From the NCBI RefSeq assembly GCF_001428895.1, contig NZ_LMJA01000004.1:99787-163786 (forward strand): a stretch of DNA of 64,000 nt. Direction: 5' to 3'. Made by a program: the position numbers and the translations under genes. Under the pieces are notes generated by a model. That model had not been told where the DNA came from, did not search any database, and saw only the letters and a list, made by a program, of their open reading frames with translations. This DNA comes from Mycobacterium sp. Root265. Lineage in GTDB: Bacteria; Actinomycetota; Actinomycetes; Mycobacteriales; Mycobacteriaceae. Below, one piece after another: positions 9,803 through 19,213 of the stretch (position 1 is its first letter; the number at the start of each line of letters is the position of its first letter).

Positions 9803-11215
9803 TCAGGGGTCTCGTTCCTCTGCTTTGGGTTTGCGTTCCTTGGTTACCTGCGTCTCCGGCGGCCGCGTTCCCAGCATCCTTTCTGGATGGTGGAACAGAT
9901 TTGTCCGCGGTCCGGCGGTGTCGAGGGCCGCGGGTGGATGCCAGTGCACGGTGCCGTCGGCTGAAATGGTGGTCCTCCAGCCGCCTTCGGTGACGAGCCG
10001 GTTGTGCACACCGCAGGCCAGGGCGAGTTCGTTGATATTCGTCTGGCCGTTTCTTGCGAAGTCTCTGACGGCGTGGTGGACCTGGCAGCCATAGGCGGGG
10101 ACCCGGCAGCCGGGGAAGGTGCACCCGCGTTGCAAGTAGGTCAGCACGAGGCGTTGGTCGAGGGTGGCGCAGCGTTTTGTGCGCCCGAAATCCAGCACTT
10201 TGCCGGTGACGTCGTCGAACACCGTCAGGCACAGGTAGGCGTGGGAGGCCAGCCGGATGACATCACGGGTTGGGATCTTGGTGCCGTCGGCGGTGTGTCC
10301 GGTGCCGGTGCCGGCGTCGAGTTCGGCAGCGCCGACCCCGATGACGACGGTGACGGGCAGCCCGTTGTGGTCGCCGAGTTTCCCTGAGGTCAGGGTGCCG
10401 CGGGCGAGTGTCATCAGAGCGTCATGTTGGCGTTGCCCGGTGGTGCGGGTGTCGGTGTCGATCTTGTCCTGGCTGGGGGTGCCCGCGGTGCAGGGTGTGT
10501 CGTTGTCCGGGTTGCACATGCCCTTGCCGGCGAATTTGGCGAAGATCGGCCCCAGGTAGGCCCGGAACTCCGGGGTGATGGTCAGCCGCATCTCGGACAT
10601 GCCGTCCTGGTCCTGGTCACCCAGGACGCAGTCGCGACGGTCGCGGCGGCGTTGTTCGACCTCGTCGTCGTTTGGTTCGGGTCCGTCGGGGTCGAGGACG
10701 TCCAGCAAGTGGTTGGCGGCTTTGCGTAGGGCTTCGGGGGTTTGTTCACAAGCGATCTGGGCCAGGGTGGCCTCGGCGTCGGCACGGGTCGCAGCGTCGA
10801 TGTGGGCCGGCATCGCGGCCATTGCGGCGGTGATGATGCGCACGTGCTCGGCGGTGATCGCCCCGGCGGCTTGGGCGCCTGCGGTGTGCGGATACTTCGG
10901 CGGCAATGCCTGCCCGGTCACCGAGCGGCGAGGACCCAGGGTGTCGGCTTCGGCGAAGCGTCGGTGTGCATCGGGGGACGAGATCAGCATGCGGACCTGG
11001 AGCACTTCGGCCCAGCTTTTGGCGCCCAGTTCCGCGGGAGTGGTCTGGAAGGTCAGCGCGGCCAGCAGCCGATGTTCGACGGCGGGGATGCGTCGGGCGA
11101 GATCTTCCAAGGCGGATTCGAAGCTGAGCAGTTCGGCCGGGGTGGCGCGGTCGAACCCGATGCTGGTGACCTTGTCGAGCAAGGCCACCAGATCGGTGAG
11201 CAGACCGCCATCCAT
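9803..11215 (-). CDS. DUF222/HNH endonuclease domain protein (13E12-repeat type)
   Basis: About 470 residues. The N-terminal two thirds is the alpha-helical DUF222 region. The C-terminal part contains CTFPGCRVPAYGCQVHHAV and ELALACGVHNRL, which form an HNH-nuclease core with zinc-binding Cys and catalytic His. This is the REP13E12 family, common and multicopy in mycobacteria. The start at 11215 (MDGGLLTDLV) fits the family better than an upstream in-frame option at 11284. A charged Lys/Glu/Arg tail (about the last 12 residues) ends the protein. It has no partner genes, and it probably behaves as a mobile or selfish nuclease gene; this is inferred. Confidence 0.88.
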   Translation of the reverse strand: MDGGLLTDLVALLDKVTSIGFDRATPAELLSFESALEDLARRIPAVEHRLLAALTFQTTPAELGAKSWAEVLQVRMLISSPDAHRRFAEADTLGPRRSVTGQALPPKYPHTAGAQAAGAITAEHVRIITAAMAAMPAHIDAATRADAEATLAQIACEQTPEALRKAANHLLDVLDPDGPEPNDDEVEQRRRDRRDCVLGDQDQDGMSEMRLTITPEFRAYLGPIFAKFAGKGMCNPDNDTPCTAGTPSQDKIDTDTRTTGQRQHDALMTLARGTLTSGKLGDHNGLPVTVVIGVGAAELDAGTGTGHTADGTKIPTRDVIRLASHAYLCLTVFDDVTGKVLDFGRTKRCATLDQRLVLTYLQRGCTFPGCRVPAYGCQVHHAVRDFARNGQTNINELALACGVHNRLVTEGGWRTTISADGTVHWHPPAALDTAGPRTNLFHHPERMLGTRPPETQVTKERKPKAEERDP

Positions 11216-11352
11216 GCTTCGAACATTAGTTCGATAGACCGACAAAAATCGCCGAGATGTGGCAGGTGGGACCACAGTGAGCAAAGTTTTTCGATGGCGC
11301 CCGAATGTCGCCGGCTGGTCGGGCGATCCACCCCAGCAGGCGGGTATTCCCG

Positions 11353-12486
11353 TTACGTCTTGTCGGCGTTACTGCGGGGGAATCCGCCACCGGACGGGAA
11401 CAGCGGAAAGACCACATCGTCGAACGACCCGGCGTCCCCGGAGGTCTTGTTCACCGTGGCGCCCCAGATGTTGCCGTCCGGGGACACCGCGAGCGCCCAG
11501 GCGTGGCCGTGCTGGTCCTGACGCACGACCTCGGGCTCGCCGGTGACCGCGCCGGTGTCGGGCGCCAACCGCAGTGCCACCGTCTGCTTGGTGTTCACCA
11601 GGTTCACCAGCACGGTGCCGTCGAGTGCGGCGCAGCCGGCCACCCCGGGACGGTCCGGCCAGGTCCACACCGTCGAGACGTTGGAGTCCTTGGTGATCCG
11701 CTGTACGCGGTCCGCGGTCGGGGTGCGGTCGGTGACATACAGCGCGCCGTCGGCCGGATCCACGCACATGCTGCCGCCGGCGCCCATCCCGGACAGCGCC
11801 GTGGTCTGCGGTGCCTGGTCGACGGTCGTCGGCTGCTCGATGCGCAGCACCTTGCCGGCCATCGAGCCCGGATCATTGCTCTGCGCCGGGTTACCGGCGT
11901 CACCGGTCAGCACCAGCAGGGTGGTCGGACTGGTGAACACCAGTGCCCCGGCATTACCCGTCGCGCCCTTCGGGATCCCGGTGAGGATCGGCTTGGGCGG
12001 ATCGCCGTCGGCGATGCGCACCACACGGTTGTCGGTGGGCGTGCTGATGTAGGCGTACATCAGCCGGTCCTGGGCGTAGGTCGGCGACTTGATGATGTCG
12101 AGCAGACCGCCGTCGCCGGTCGGATCGACCGGGATGACGAGCTTGACGATCGGCTCGGCCCTCGTCGACACCTCTTTCACCACACCGGTGGTGCGCTCGG
12201 CGACCAGTGCCGACTGGCTGTCGCCGCCCATGATCAGCCCGCTGGTGCTGTCCAGGCAGCCCTGCATGACGCCCTGGGCCTTGCACTCCTTGGGGAACGG
12301 CGTCGCCGGCAGCGGTGGTGGCGGTTCGGGCTTGGTCGGCGGCGGAGGCGTCATCGCGGGTTGGGTGGTGAACGGCTGGGACTGGGCGTCGTCGAACCGC
12401 GCGCAGCCCGAACCGACCAGCAATGCCGCGCACAGCAGCGCGGCCAGTCGCGCCGGCATGCTCCGCGTCGGTCCGCCCAGTCTCAT
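11353..12486 (-). CDS. lppZ: Lipoprotein LppZ, beta-propeller sugar-dehydrogenase-like
   Basis: A 377-residue exported lipoprotein. The start at 12486 gives a signal peptide ending in lipobox LVGSGC with the lipidated Cys at residue 28. A Pro-rich linker follows, then a six-bladed propeller of the glucose/sorbosone dehydrogenase type. The sequence follows M. tuberculosis LppZ (Rv3006) closely from memory, for example YAYISTPTDNRVVR, GKVLRIEQPTT and the FPLFP-GGGFPR end. Enzymatic activity is unproven. It is divergent from the DoxX gene, as in M. tuberculosis. Confidence 0.93.
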   Translation of the reverse strand: MRLGGPTRSMPARLAALLCAALLVGSGCARFDDAQSQPFTTQPAMTPPPPTKPEPPPPLPATPFPKECKAQGVMQGCLDSTSGLIMGGDSQSALVAERTTGVVKEVSTRAEPIVKLVIPVDPTGDGGLLDIIKSPTYAQDRLMYAYISTPTDNRVVRIADGDPPKPILTGIPKGATGNAGALVFTSPTTLLVLTGDAGNPAQSNDPGSMAGKVLRIEQPTTVDQAPQTTALSGMGAGGSMCVDPADGALYVTDRTPTADRVQRITKDSNVSTVWTWPDRPGVAGCAALDGTVLVNLVNTKQTVALRLAPDTGAVTGEPEVVRQDQHGHAWALAVSPDGNIWGATVNKTSGDAGSFDDVVFPLFPSGGGFPRSNADKT

Positions 12487-12637
12487 GCTGGCCAGATTAC
12501 GGATCGCCGAGCAGTGCGCGCCACGAAGGCCTGTTGTATGCGCCGGTGTGTCACAACTCGGCAACGGTGTGGATACGCTGCGCAATGCGCCGCGCCAATC
12601 CCTTGCTCTGCGGTGACTTGCACTTACGCTGGCATTC

Positions 12638-13459
12638 GTGACCGCTGAACCTCAGAACCTGACCGACTGGCAACGGCCGGCGTCGGCGCAGTTGGTCGAC
12701 CCCGAAGAAGACCTTCCCTCGTCGACCTATGGGGGAGACTTCGAAACCACCGCCATCCCGCGCTATGACATCGATGGCAGCCCCAAGCCCGATCAGTCGC
12801 CCTTCGCGCTGCTCAACGATCCCGAGCCGCTGCCCTATGTCTCTCCGGCGCAGCCCAACCCGTACGCCGCGGCACCCGCCGCCCCGACCGAGATCGGCCC
12901 GTACGACGCTGAACAGCAGATTCGCCACGCCGGCCGGCGTGGCACCACCGACCTGGGCCTGATGCTGCTGCGGGTCGGCCTGGGTGCACTGCTGATCGTG
13001 CACGGCCTGCAGAAGATCTTCGGCTGGTGGGGTGGCGCGGGCCTGAGCGGATTCGAGGGCTCGCTGGCCGACCTCGGTTACCAGCACGCCGGCCTGCTGA
13101 CCTATGTCGGCGCCGGAGCGCAGGTTGCCGCCGGTTTGCTGCTGGTGCTGGGGCTGTTCACCCCGCTGGCCGCGGCCGCCGCGCTGGCCTACCTGGTCAA
13201 CGCGCTGCTCGCGTCCATCGCCGCCGAACCCGGCGTCAGCTTCGTCGATTTCGTCATCCCGACCGGGCATGAGCATCAGGCAACTCTGGTGCTGGTGGCC
13301 GCCGCGCTGACGTTGACCGGTCCCGGGCGCTACGGCCTGGACGCCGGCCGCGGCTGGTCTCGGCGCCCGTTCGTCGGATCTTTCCTGGCGCTGCTGCTCG
13401 GCATCGGCGTCGGTGTCGGTATGTGGGTGCTGCTCAACGGCGCCAACCCGCTGGGGTAG
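12638..13459 (+). CDS. DoxX-family membrane protein
   Basis: A 273-residue protein with a roughly 100-residue Pro/Ala/Asp-rich cytoplasmic N-terminus followed by four to five membrane segments (about 107-125, 150-172, 175-195, 212-228 and 248-268). DLGLMLLRVGLGALLIVHGLQK is a typical DoxX opening. It corresponds to the Rv3005c position; in M. tuberculosis this protein has been linked to a membrane oxidoreductase complex with SodA. GTG start at 12638. The final helix before the stop has a Gly-rich face (LLLGIGVGVGMWVLL). Confidence 0.88.
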   Translation: MTAEPQNLTDWQRPASAQLVDPEEDLPSSTYGGDFETTAIPRYDIDGSPKPDQSPFALLNDPEPLPYVSPAQPNPYAAAPAAPTEIGPYDAEQQIRHAGRRGTTDLGLMLLRVGLGALLIVHGLQKIFGWWGGAGLSGFEGSLADLGYQHAGLLTYVGAGAQVAAGLLLVLGLFTPLAAAAALAYLVNALLASIAAEPGVSFVDFVIPTGHEHQATLVLVAAALTLTGPGRYGLDAGRGWSRRPFVGSFLALLLGIGVGVGMWVLLNGANPLG

Positions 13460-13512
13460 ACCCGCGCAGTCGCCAGTTCACCCGTCAAGGCCTCACCCGT
13501 CGAGGGGGTCGG

Positions 13513-13761
13513 ATGCTGGAATTGCGTCCCAGCTGCGAGTGCTGTGATCGTGACCTCGATCTCGCGGCACCGGACGTCTACATCTGTTCCTTCGAGTGCA
13601 CGTGGTGCGCCGATTGTGTTGCATCATTCCCCGGCCGGGCCTGCCCGAACTGCGGCGGCAACCTGACCCCGAGGCCGATCCGGCCGGCCGCCTTACTGGC
13701 GGCCAATCCGCCGGTCACGACCCGAACGTACAACCCGGACTGCCGCATCGCACCGGCGTGA
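13513..13761 (+). CDS. DUF1272 zinc-ribbon protein
   Basis: An 82-residue protein with eight Cys in the pattern CECC, CSFECTWCADC and CPNCGG, a small zinc-binding DUF1272 domain. The DLDLAAPDVYICSFECTWC opening is characteristic of the family. The start at 13513 (MLELRPSC) has GAGGGGG just upstream. The C-terminal 25 residues are Pro/Ala-rich and variable. Function unknown; probably a small metal-binding or protein-interaction module. It is convergent with cfp6. Confidence 0.85.
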   Translation: MLELRPSCECCDRDLDLAAPDVYICSFECTWCADCVASFPGRACPNCGGNLTPRPIRPAALLAANPPVTTRTYNPDCRIAPA

Positions 13762-13768
13762 AGGCCCG

Positions 13769-14149
13769 CTACTCGTAGGGGTTGGGCACGCGGCCGCCGC
13801 TGACCGCCGTCAGCAGCGGCAGAGTCGCGAATGTCACTGCAGGAAGCGTCAATTCGCTGCCATCGGTGAGCCGGGCCTTGGCCCAGGAGGACCTGTCGAA
13901 ACGCAGACCGTCGATCTCGGTCCACGGCACGGTCCGGCTGCGGAGCAGCGTCCGCGAGGTCACCTGGTCGCGGTCGGCCACCGTGCGGTAGCGGACGACG
14001 GCCGCCGACACCAGCACCGGGATCACGAACAGCACCCGTGTCCAGCTCGGCCACACGAACACCAGCGCCGCCAGCCCGAGGAACAGAAAGAACACCGCGA
14101 AGTGCGCCATCGGGGAGATGCGGATGACAAGCGGGGAAGGGTCACTCAC
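13769..14149 (-). CDS. cfp6: Cfp6-like PH-domain membrane protein
   Basis: A 126-residue protein. Two closely spaced membrane segments (about 14-32 and 37-52) are followed by a bacterial PH domain in which TSRTLLRSRTVPWTEIDGLRFDRSSW is the characteristic piece. It matches the position and general sequence of Rv3004 (CFP-6, low-molecular-weight antigen 6). The role is unknown. It is divergent from the ilvB leader region. Confidence 0.85.
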   Translation of the reverse strand: MSDPSPLVIRISPMAHFAVFFLFLGLAALVFVWPSWTRVLFVIPVLVSAAVVRYRTVADRDQVTSRTLLRSRTVPWTEIDGLRFDRSSWAKARLTDGSELTLPAVTFATLPLLTAVSGGRVPNPYE

Positions 14150-14224
14150 CCCGCCATCTTCTCACCGCCGGTGGGACCGCCTTTTCGGCGGACGTCGCCG
14201 GCGCCGGGATCCTGGATGGGCAAT

Positions 14225-14262
14225 TTGACCTTTGAGCAGTGCGGCGGCTACCGTCAAGGTCT
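14225..14262 (+). promoter_or_regulatory. Putative ilvB leader promoter
   Basis: A -35-like TTGACC (14225-14230) is separated by 18 bp from TACCGT (14249-14254), which fits the mycobacterial TANNNT -10. The expected start site is at 14261-14263, directly on the ATG of the leader peptide, so the transcript would be leaderless. Confidence 0.6.
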
Positions 14263-14334
14263 ATGTACACCCCGGACAAGCTCGTAGTAATTGGTTGGCG
14301 CGTTGATGCCGCGCTAGCTCTCTGCCGGGCTTAG
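14263..14334 (+). CDS. ilvB leader peptide (attenuator)
   Basis: A 23-codon ORF (ATG to TAG) upstream of ilvB. It contains Leu-Val-Val-Ile in a row at residues 7-10, then Val14, Leu18 and Leu20. The codons GTA, GTA, ATT and CTA are rare at this GC content, as expected where ribosome speed must report charged tRNA(Val), tRNA(Ile) and tRNA(Leu). It is followed by a long stem and an intrinsic terminator. Leader-peptide attenuation of ilvBNC is known in Corynebacterium glutamicum; its operation here is inferred. Confidence 0.75.
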   Translation: MYTPDKLVVIGWRVDAALALCRA

Positions 14335-14357
14335 CCAACAGCATCGACGCGCCAACC
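14293..14357 (+). promoter_or_regulatory. Attenuator stem linking leader ORF to terminator
   Basis: GGTTGGCGCGTTGATGC (14293-14309), immediately after the Val-Val-Ile codons, pairs along 17 bases with GCATCGACGCGCCAACC (14341-14357), one pair being G-U. The 3' arm overlaps the first two bases of the terminator stem. A ribosome stalled at 14284-14292 would cover the 5' arm. Confidence 0.65.
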
Positions 14358-14391
14358 CTCGTACAGCGGACTCCGCTGACGGGGGTTTTTT
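14356..14391 (+). terminator. Intrinsic terminator (attenuator) before ilvB
   Basis: The stem pairs CCCTCGT with ACGGGGG on the outside (one T-G pair) and CAGCGGA with TCCGCTG on the inside, followed by six T residues (14386-14391). It lies 53 bp before the ilvB start and behind the leader peptide, so it acts as a conditional terminator. Confidence 0.85.
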
Positions 14392-14443
14392 GCTGTCACA
14401 GAACGTCACAACACCACAGAAACACCGAATCAACGAGGTAAAA

Positions 14444-16294
14444 GTGAGCGCACCCACCACGCGACCGCCGGAGTCCACCCCGCGCGCGAACGGCGTCCAG
14501 GCCCCCGCCAAGGCGGAGCCGAAGCCCAATGTTGTTGCACCACAACGGATGACCGGCGCGCAGTCGGTCGTGCGGTCGCTCGAGGAGATCGGTGTCGAGA
14601 TCATCTTCGGCATCCCCGGTGGCGCCGTGCTGCCCGTCTACGACCCGCTCTACGACTCGAAGAAGCTGCGCCACGTGCTGGTGCGCCACGAGCAGGGCGC
14701 CGGGCACGCCGCCAGCGGCTACGCCCACGCCACCGGCAAGGTCGGCGTGATGATGGCCACCTCGGGCCCGGGTGCCACCAACCTGGTGACCCCGCTGGCC
14801 GACGCCCAGATGGATTCCATCCCGGTCGTGGCCATCACCGGACAGGTCGGTCGCGCCCTGATCGGCACCGACGCCTTCCAGGAGGCCGATATCACCGGCA
14901 TGACCATGCCGGTCACCAAGCACAACTTCCTGGTGCGCGAGGGCGATGACATCCCGCGGGTGATCGCCGAGGCGTTCCACATCGCGTCGTCCGGGCGCCC
15001 CGGTGCGGTGCTCGTCGACGTCCCCAAGGACATCCTGCAGAGCGAGTGCACCTTCTCCTGGCCGCCGGTGATGGATCTGCCGGGCTACAAGCCGAACACC
15101 AAGCCGCACAGCCGCCAGGTGCGCGAGGCCGCCAAGCTGATCGCCGCGTCCCGCAAACCCGTGCTCTATGTCGGCGGCGGCGTCATCCGCGGCGAGGCAA
15201 CCGCCGAACTGATGGACCTCGCCGAGCTGACCGGCATCCCGGTGGTCACCACCCTGATGGCCCGCGGCGCGTTCCCCGACAGCCACCCGCAGCACATGGG
15301 TATGCCGGGCATGCACGGCACCGTCTCGGCGGTGGCCGCGCTGCAGAAGAGCGATCTGTTGATCGCGCTGGGCACCCGCTTCGATGACCGTGTCACCGGC
15401 AAGCTGGATTCCTTCGCCCCCGACGCCAAGGTGATCCACGCCGACATCGACCCCGCCGAGATCGGCAAGAACCGGCACGCCGACGTGCCGATCGTGGGCG
15501 ATGTGAAAAATGTCATCACCGATCTGCTGGAGATCCTGCGCCGCGACGAGACGAATGCGGCATCGCTGAAGCTGGACAGCTGGTGGGACTACCTGTCGAG
15601 CATCAAGGCGACCTTCCCGCTGAGCTACGGCCCGCAGAGCGACGGCAGCCTGAGCCCCGAGCTGGTCATCGAGAAGCTGGGCCAGATCGCCGGACCGGAG
15701 GCGCTGTACGTCGCCGGTGTCGGTCAGCACCAGATGTGGGCCGCCCAGTTCGTGAAGTACGAGAATCCCAAGACGTGGCTGAACTCCGGCGGTCTGGGCA
15801 CCATGGGCTACGCGATCCCCGCGGCGATGGGTGCCAAGTTCGCCCGTCCCGAGGCAGAGGTGTGGGCGATCGACGGTGACGGCTGCTTCCAGATGACCAA
15901 TCAGGAACTGGCCACCTGCGCCCTGGAGGGTGCGCCGATCAAGGTCGCGCTGATCAACAACGGCAACCTGGGCATGGTGCGGCAGTGGCAGACGCTGTTC
16001 TACGGAGAGCGCTACAGCCAGACCAACCTGTCCACGCACAGCCACCGGATCCCCGATTTCGTGAAGCTGGCCGAGGCGCTGGGTTGTGTCGGATTGCGTT
16101 GTGAGCGTGCCGAAGACGTCGAAGACGTCATCAACCAGGCGCGCGCCATCAACGACCGTCCCGTCGTCATCGACTTCATCGTCGGCGCCGACGCGCAGGT
16201 GTGGCCGATGGTCGCCGCAGGCACCAGCAATGACGAGATCCAGGCCGCCCGCGGCATCCGTCCGCTGTTCGACACCGAAGAAGGGCACGCCTGA
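14444..16294 (+). CDS. ilvB: Acetolactate synthase large (catalytic) subunit
   Basis: A 616-residue ThDP/FAD enzyme making acetolactate and acetohydroxybutyrate, the first shared step of Val/Leu/Ile synthesis. The variable N-terminal extension (about 33 residues) is followed by [21 protein letters not shown], the ThDP Glu in [10 protein letters not shown], and the cofactor motif [14 protein letters not shown] with LINNGN. GTG 14444 was chosen because GAGG lies 5 bases upstream; a TTG further upstream sits inside the terminator. The length matches mycobacterial IlvB1 (about 618). First gene of ilvBNC; it overlaps ilvN (TGATGA). Confidence 0.97.
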   Translation: MSAPTTRPPESTPRANGVQAPAKAEPKPNVVAPQRMTGAQSVVRSLEEIGVEIIFGIPGGAVLPVYDPLYDSKKLRHVLVRHEQGAGHAASGYAHATGKVGVMMATSGPGATNLVTPLADAQMDSIPVVAITGQVGRALIGTDAFQEADITGMTMPVTKHNFLVREGDDIPRVIAEAFHIASSGRPGAVLVDVPKDILQSECTFSWPPVMDLPGYKPNTKPHSRQVREAAKLIAASRKPVLYVGGGVIRGEATAELMDLAELTGIPVVTTLMARGAFPDSHPQHMGMPGMHGTVSAVAALQKSDLLIALGTRFDDRVTGKLDSFAPDAKVIHADIDPAEIGKNRHADVPIVGDVKNVITDLLEILRRDETNAASLKLDSWWDYLSSIKATFPLSYGPQSDGSLSPELVIEKLGQIAGPEALYVAGVGQHQMWAAQFVKYENPKTWLNSGGLGTMGYAIPAAMGAKFARPEAEVWAIDGDGCFQMTNQELATCALEGAPIKVALINNGNLGMVRQWQTLFYGERYSQTNLSTHSHRIPDFVKLAEALGCVGLRCERAEDVEDVINQARAINDRPVVIDFIVGADAQVWPMVAAGTSNDEIQAARGIRPLFDTEEGHA

Positions 16295-16803
16295 TGAGCA
16301 CGGTCTCCACCCACACGCTGTCGGTGCTCGTCGAGGACAAACCCGGTGTGCTGGCGCGCGTCGCGGCACTGTTCTCCCGACGCGGCTTCAACATCCAGAG
16401 CCTCGCCGTCGGCGCCACCGAGCAGAAGCACCTGTCCCGGATGACGATCGTCGTCGAGGTCGAGGACTTCCCGCTGGAGCAGGTCACCAAGCAGCTCAAC
16501 AAACTGATCAACGTGATCAAGATCGTCGAGCAGGACGATGCGCAGTCGGTCTCGCGTGAGCTCGCGCTCATCAAGGTGCGCACCGATGCCACCACCCGCA
16601 GCCAGGTGATTGAAGCGGTCAATCTGTTCCGTGCCAAGGTTGTGGACGTGTCCACCGAGTCGCTGACCATCGAGGCCACCGGGACGCCCGAGAAGCTCGA
16701 GGCATTCCTGCGTGTGCTCGAGCCGTACGGTATTCGGGAAATCGTGCAGTCCGGCATCGTCTCGCTGTCGCGCGGACCGCGCGGTATCGGCACCGCCAAA
16801 TAG
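16294..16803 (+). CDS. ilvN: Acetolactate synthase small regulatory subunit
   Basis: A 169-residue partner of IlvB conferring activation and valine feedback. The N-terminal ACT domain carries HTLSVLVEDKPGVLARVAALFSRRGFNI, and a C-terminal ACT-like dimerisation domain follows. The ATG overlaps the ilvB stop. The length is standard. Confidence 0.97.
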   Translation: MSTVSTHTLSVLVEDKPGVLARVAALFSRRGFNIQSLAVGATEQKHLSRMTIVVEVEDFPLEQVTKQLNKLINVIKIVEQDDAQSVSRELALIKVRTDATTRSQVIEAVNLFRAKVVDVSTESLTIEATGTPEKLEAFLRVLEPYGIREIVQSGIVSLSRGPRGIGTAK

Positions 16804-17868
<1,065 letters not shown>

Positions 17869-17882
17869 CTCGCTGAACCATC

Positions 17883-17922
17883 CGAAATGGCTGCCACCGG
17901 AGTTCCGGTGGCAGCCATTTCG
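17883..17922. terminator. Perfect 19-bp hairpin between convergent ilvC and 17935 gene
   Basis: CGAAATGGCTGCCACCGGA is repeated in perfect inverted orientation with only two bases between the arms. It lacks a long T tract but sits between two convergent genes. It is probably a bidirectional terminator. Confidence 0.7.
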
Positions 17923-17934
17923 TCATTCTGGAAG

Positions 17935-18360
17935 CTACGGCGTCGCCTCGTGACCGTCGCGGCCCTTCGTGCGCCGGTCCTCTTTCATCTCCGCTTCGAA
18001 CACGTGTCGCCGGCCGTCCATCAGCTCATCGCGGACCCTCTTCTCGTGCTCGCGGAAACGCGACCAGTAGTCGTCGTCGAATTCCTCGACGACCTGGAAC
18101 GTCCAGCGGCCGCGAATGACGTTGCGGCCGACCATGTCGTCGGTGAGCCGATCGGCAATCCCGTCGTGCCCGGCGTCGCGCAGGGCGTCGGCTGCCTCGC
18201 CGAGCAGCAGGTCGGCGTGCCCCATCAGCTGATGGAACGAGTACAGGTGCCCGCGCGCCCGTTCGACGTATTCCAGCGCCTCGGACACCTTGCCGACGGC
18301 CTCGACGGTGTCATCGGAGGTGCCCGGTGGCCGGGCGTGGGCTGAGTCGACGGACGTCAT
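17935..18360 (-). CDS. Hypothetical protein (141 aa)
   Basis: An all-helical, highly charged protein with no signal peptide. Residues 14-65 look like a helical pair (VSEALEYVERARGHLYSFHQLMG). A later conserved-looking piece reads NVIRGRWTFQVVEEFDDDYW, followed by a basic/acidic tail. It is not recognised as a named family. Its ATG overlaps the stop of the upstream TUDOR-like gene by 4 bases, so both come from one operon. The association with a DUF2945 protein hints at a stress role, no more. Confidence 0.75.
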   Translation of the reverse strand: MTSVDSAHARPPGTSDDTVEAVGKVSEALEYVERARGHLYSFHQLMGHADLLLGEAADALRDAGHDGIADRLTDDMVGRNVIRGRWTFQVVEEFDDDYWSRFREHEKRVRDELMDGRRHVFEAEMKEDRRTKGRDGHEATP

Positions 18361-18572
18361 GACGAGCGCTTCTTCAGCGCCTCGGGTTTGTGCACCGCGT
18401 CGCGGCCACTCTTGTCGCTGGTCACGCGGTACTGCGGTTCGTCCGTGCTGGCCTTCACCGTGCGACCGGCGGCTTCGGTCTCGGAGGTGATCTTCTCTTC
18501 AACGGTGCCGGGCACAGTGGTGCCGTGGCTCTGCCACGACACCTTGTCGCCCTTCTTCAGTGAATCACTCAT
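18357..18572 (-). CDS. DUF2945/HVA-TUDOR domain protein
   Basis: A 71-residue protein. KKGDKVSWQSHGTTVPGTVEEKI with KASTDEPQYRVTSDKSGRDAVHKPEAL is the hypervirulence-associated TUDOR-like domain (DUF2945). This is a small SH3-like barrel found as stand-alone proteins in many bacteria; its biochemical role is unclear. First gene of a two-gene - strand operon. Confidence 0.85.
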   Translation of the reverse strand: MSDSLKKGDKVSWQSHGTTVPGTVEEKITSETEAAGRTVKASTDEPQYRVTSDKSGRDAVHKPEALKKRSS

Positions 18573-18613
18573 GCGCCCTGGTGTACCCGCGCCGGGACGC
18601 TTTCAGTCAGGTT

Positions 18614-19213
18614 TCAGGATGCGAGGCGGCCCGCGATGCCGACCACCCGCCGCGCCAGGTGATCGAGGGCATCGTTGGTCGCGTCATCGAACTCGGTGAC
18701 GTTCTCCCGGTTCGCGATCAGGCCGGCCCCATAGGGGTTGCCGTCGACGAATTTCACCGGATCGGTGTATCCCGGCGGCACGATGATCCCGCCGAAATGC
18801 ATCAGCGTCACATACAGATTGAGCAGGGTGGATTCTTGTCCGCCGTGCGCGGTCTGGGTGGAGGTGAACGCGGCGTACACCTTGTCGGCGAGCTTGCCTT
18901 CGGACCACAACCCGCCGAGCGAGTCCAGGAAGGCCCGCAGTGGCGCCGCCGGAGAACCGAATCGGGTGGGGGAGCCGAAGATCACCGCGTCGGCCCACAC
19001 GATGTCCTCGCCGGTCGCGGCCGGCAGGTCCTTGGTGGCCTCATGGTTGGCCGACCACGCGGGGTTCTGCGCGAACGACGCGGGGTCGTTGGTCTCGGCG
19101 ACGTGGCGGGTGCGCACCTCGGCGCCCGCCGCCTCGGCGGCAGCAGACACCCGGGCGGCCATCGAGGTGCCGTGCCCGGTGGCCGAGTAATAGATGACGG
19201 CGAGTTTGGTCAT
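18614..19213 (-). CDS. wrbA: NAD(P)H:quinone oxidoreductase, WrbA family
   Basis: A 199-residue flavodoxin-like type IV quinone oxidoreductase. The FMN phosphate loop YYSATGHGTSMA is at about residues 8-19. FGSPTRFGSPAAPLRAFLD and AFTSTQTAHGGQESTLLN complete the flavin site, and the GGIIVPPGYTD segment is typical of WrbA. It reduces quinones by two electrons, avoiding radicals. It overlaps the end of the upstream FAD oxidoreductase gene by 4 bases. Confidence 0.93.
   Translation of the reverse strand: MTKLAVIYYSATGHGTSMAARVSAAAEAAGAEVRTRHVAETNDPASFAQNPAWSANHEATKDLPAATGEDIVWADAVIFGSPTRFGSPAAPLRAFLDSLGGLWSEGKLADKVYAAFTSTQTAHGGQESTLLNLYVTLMHFGGIIVPPGYTDPVKFVDGNPYGAGLIANRENVTEFDDATNDALDHLARRVVGIAGRLAS

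Noticed and set aside
14390-14443. TTG start for ilvB at 14390
   Set aside because: It lies within the T run of the attenuator terminator and has no ribosome-binding site; GTG 14444 has GAGG five bases upstream.
14396-16369. Long - strand frame (657 codons) opposite ilvB
   Set aside because: Antisense shadow of acetolactate synthase with no recognisable domain.
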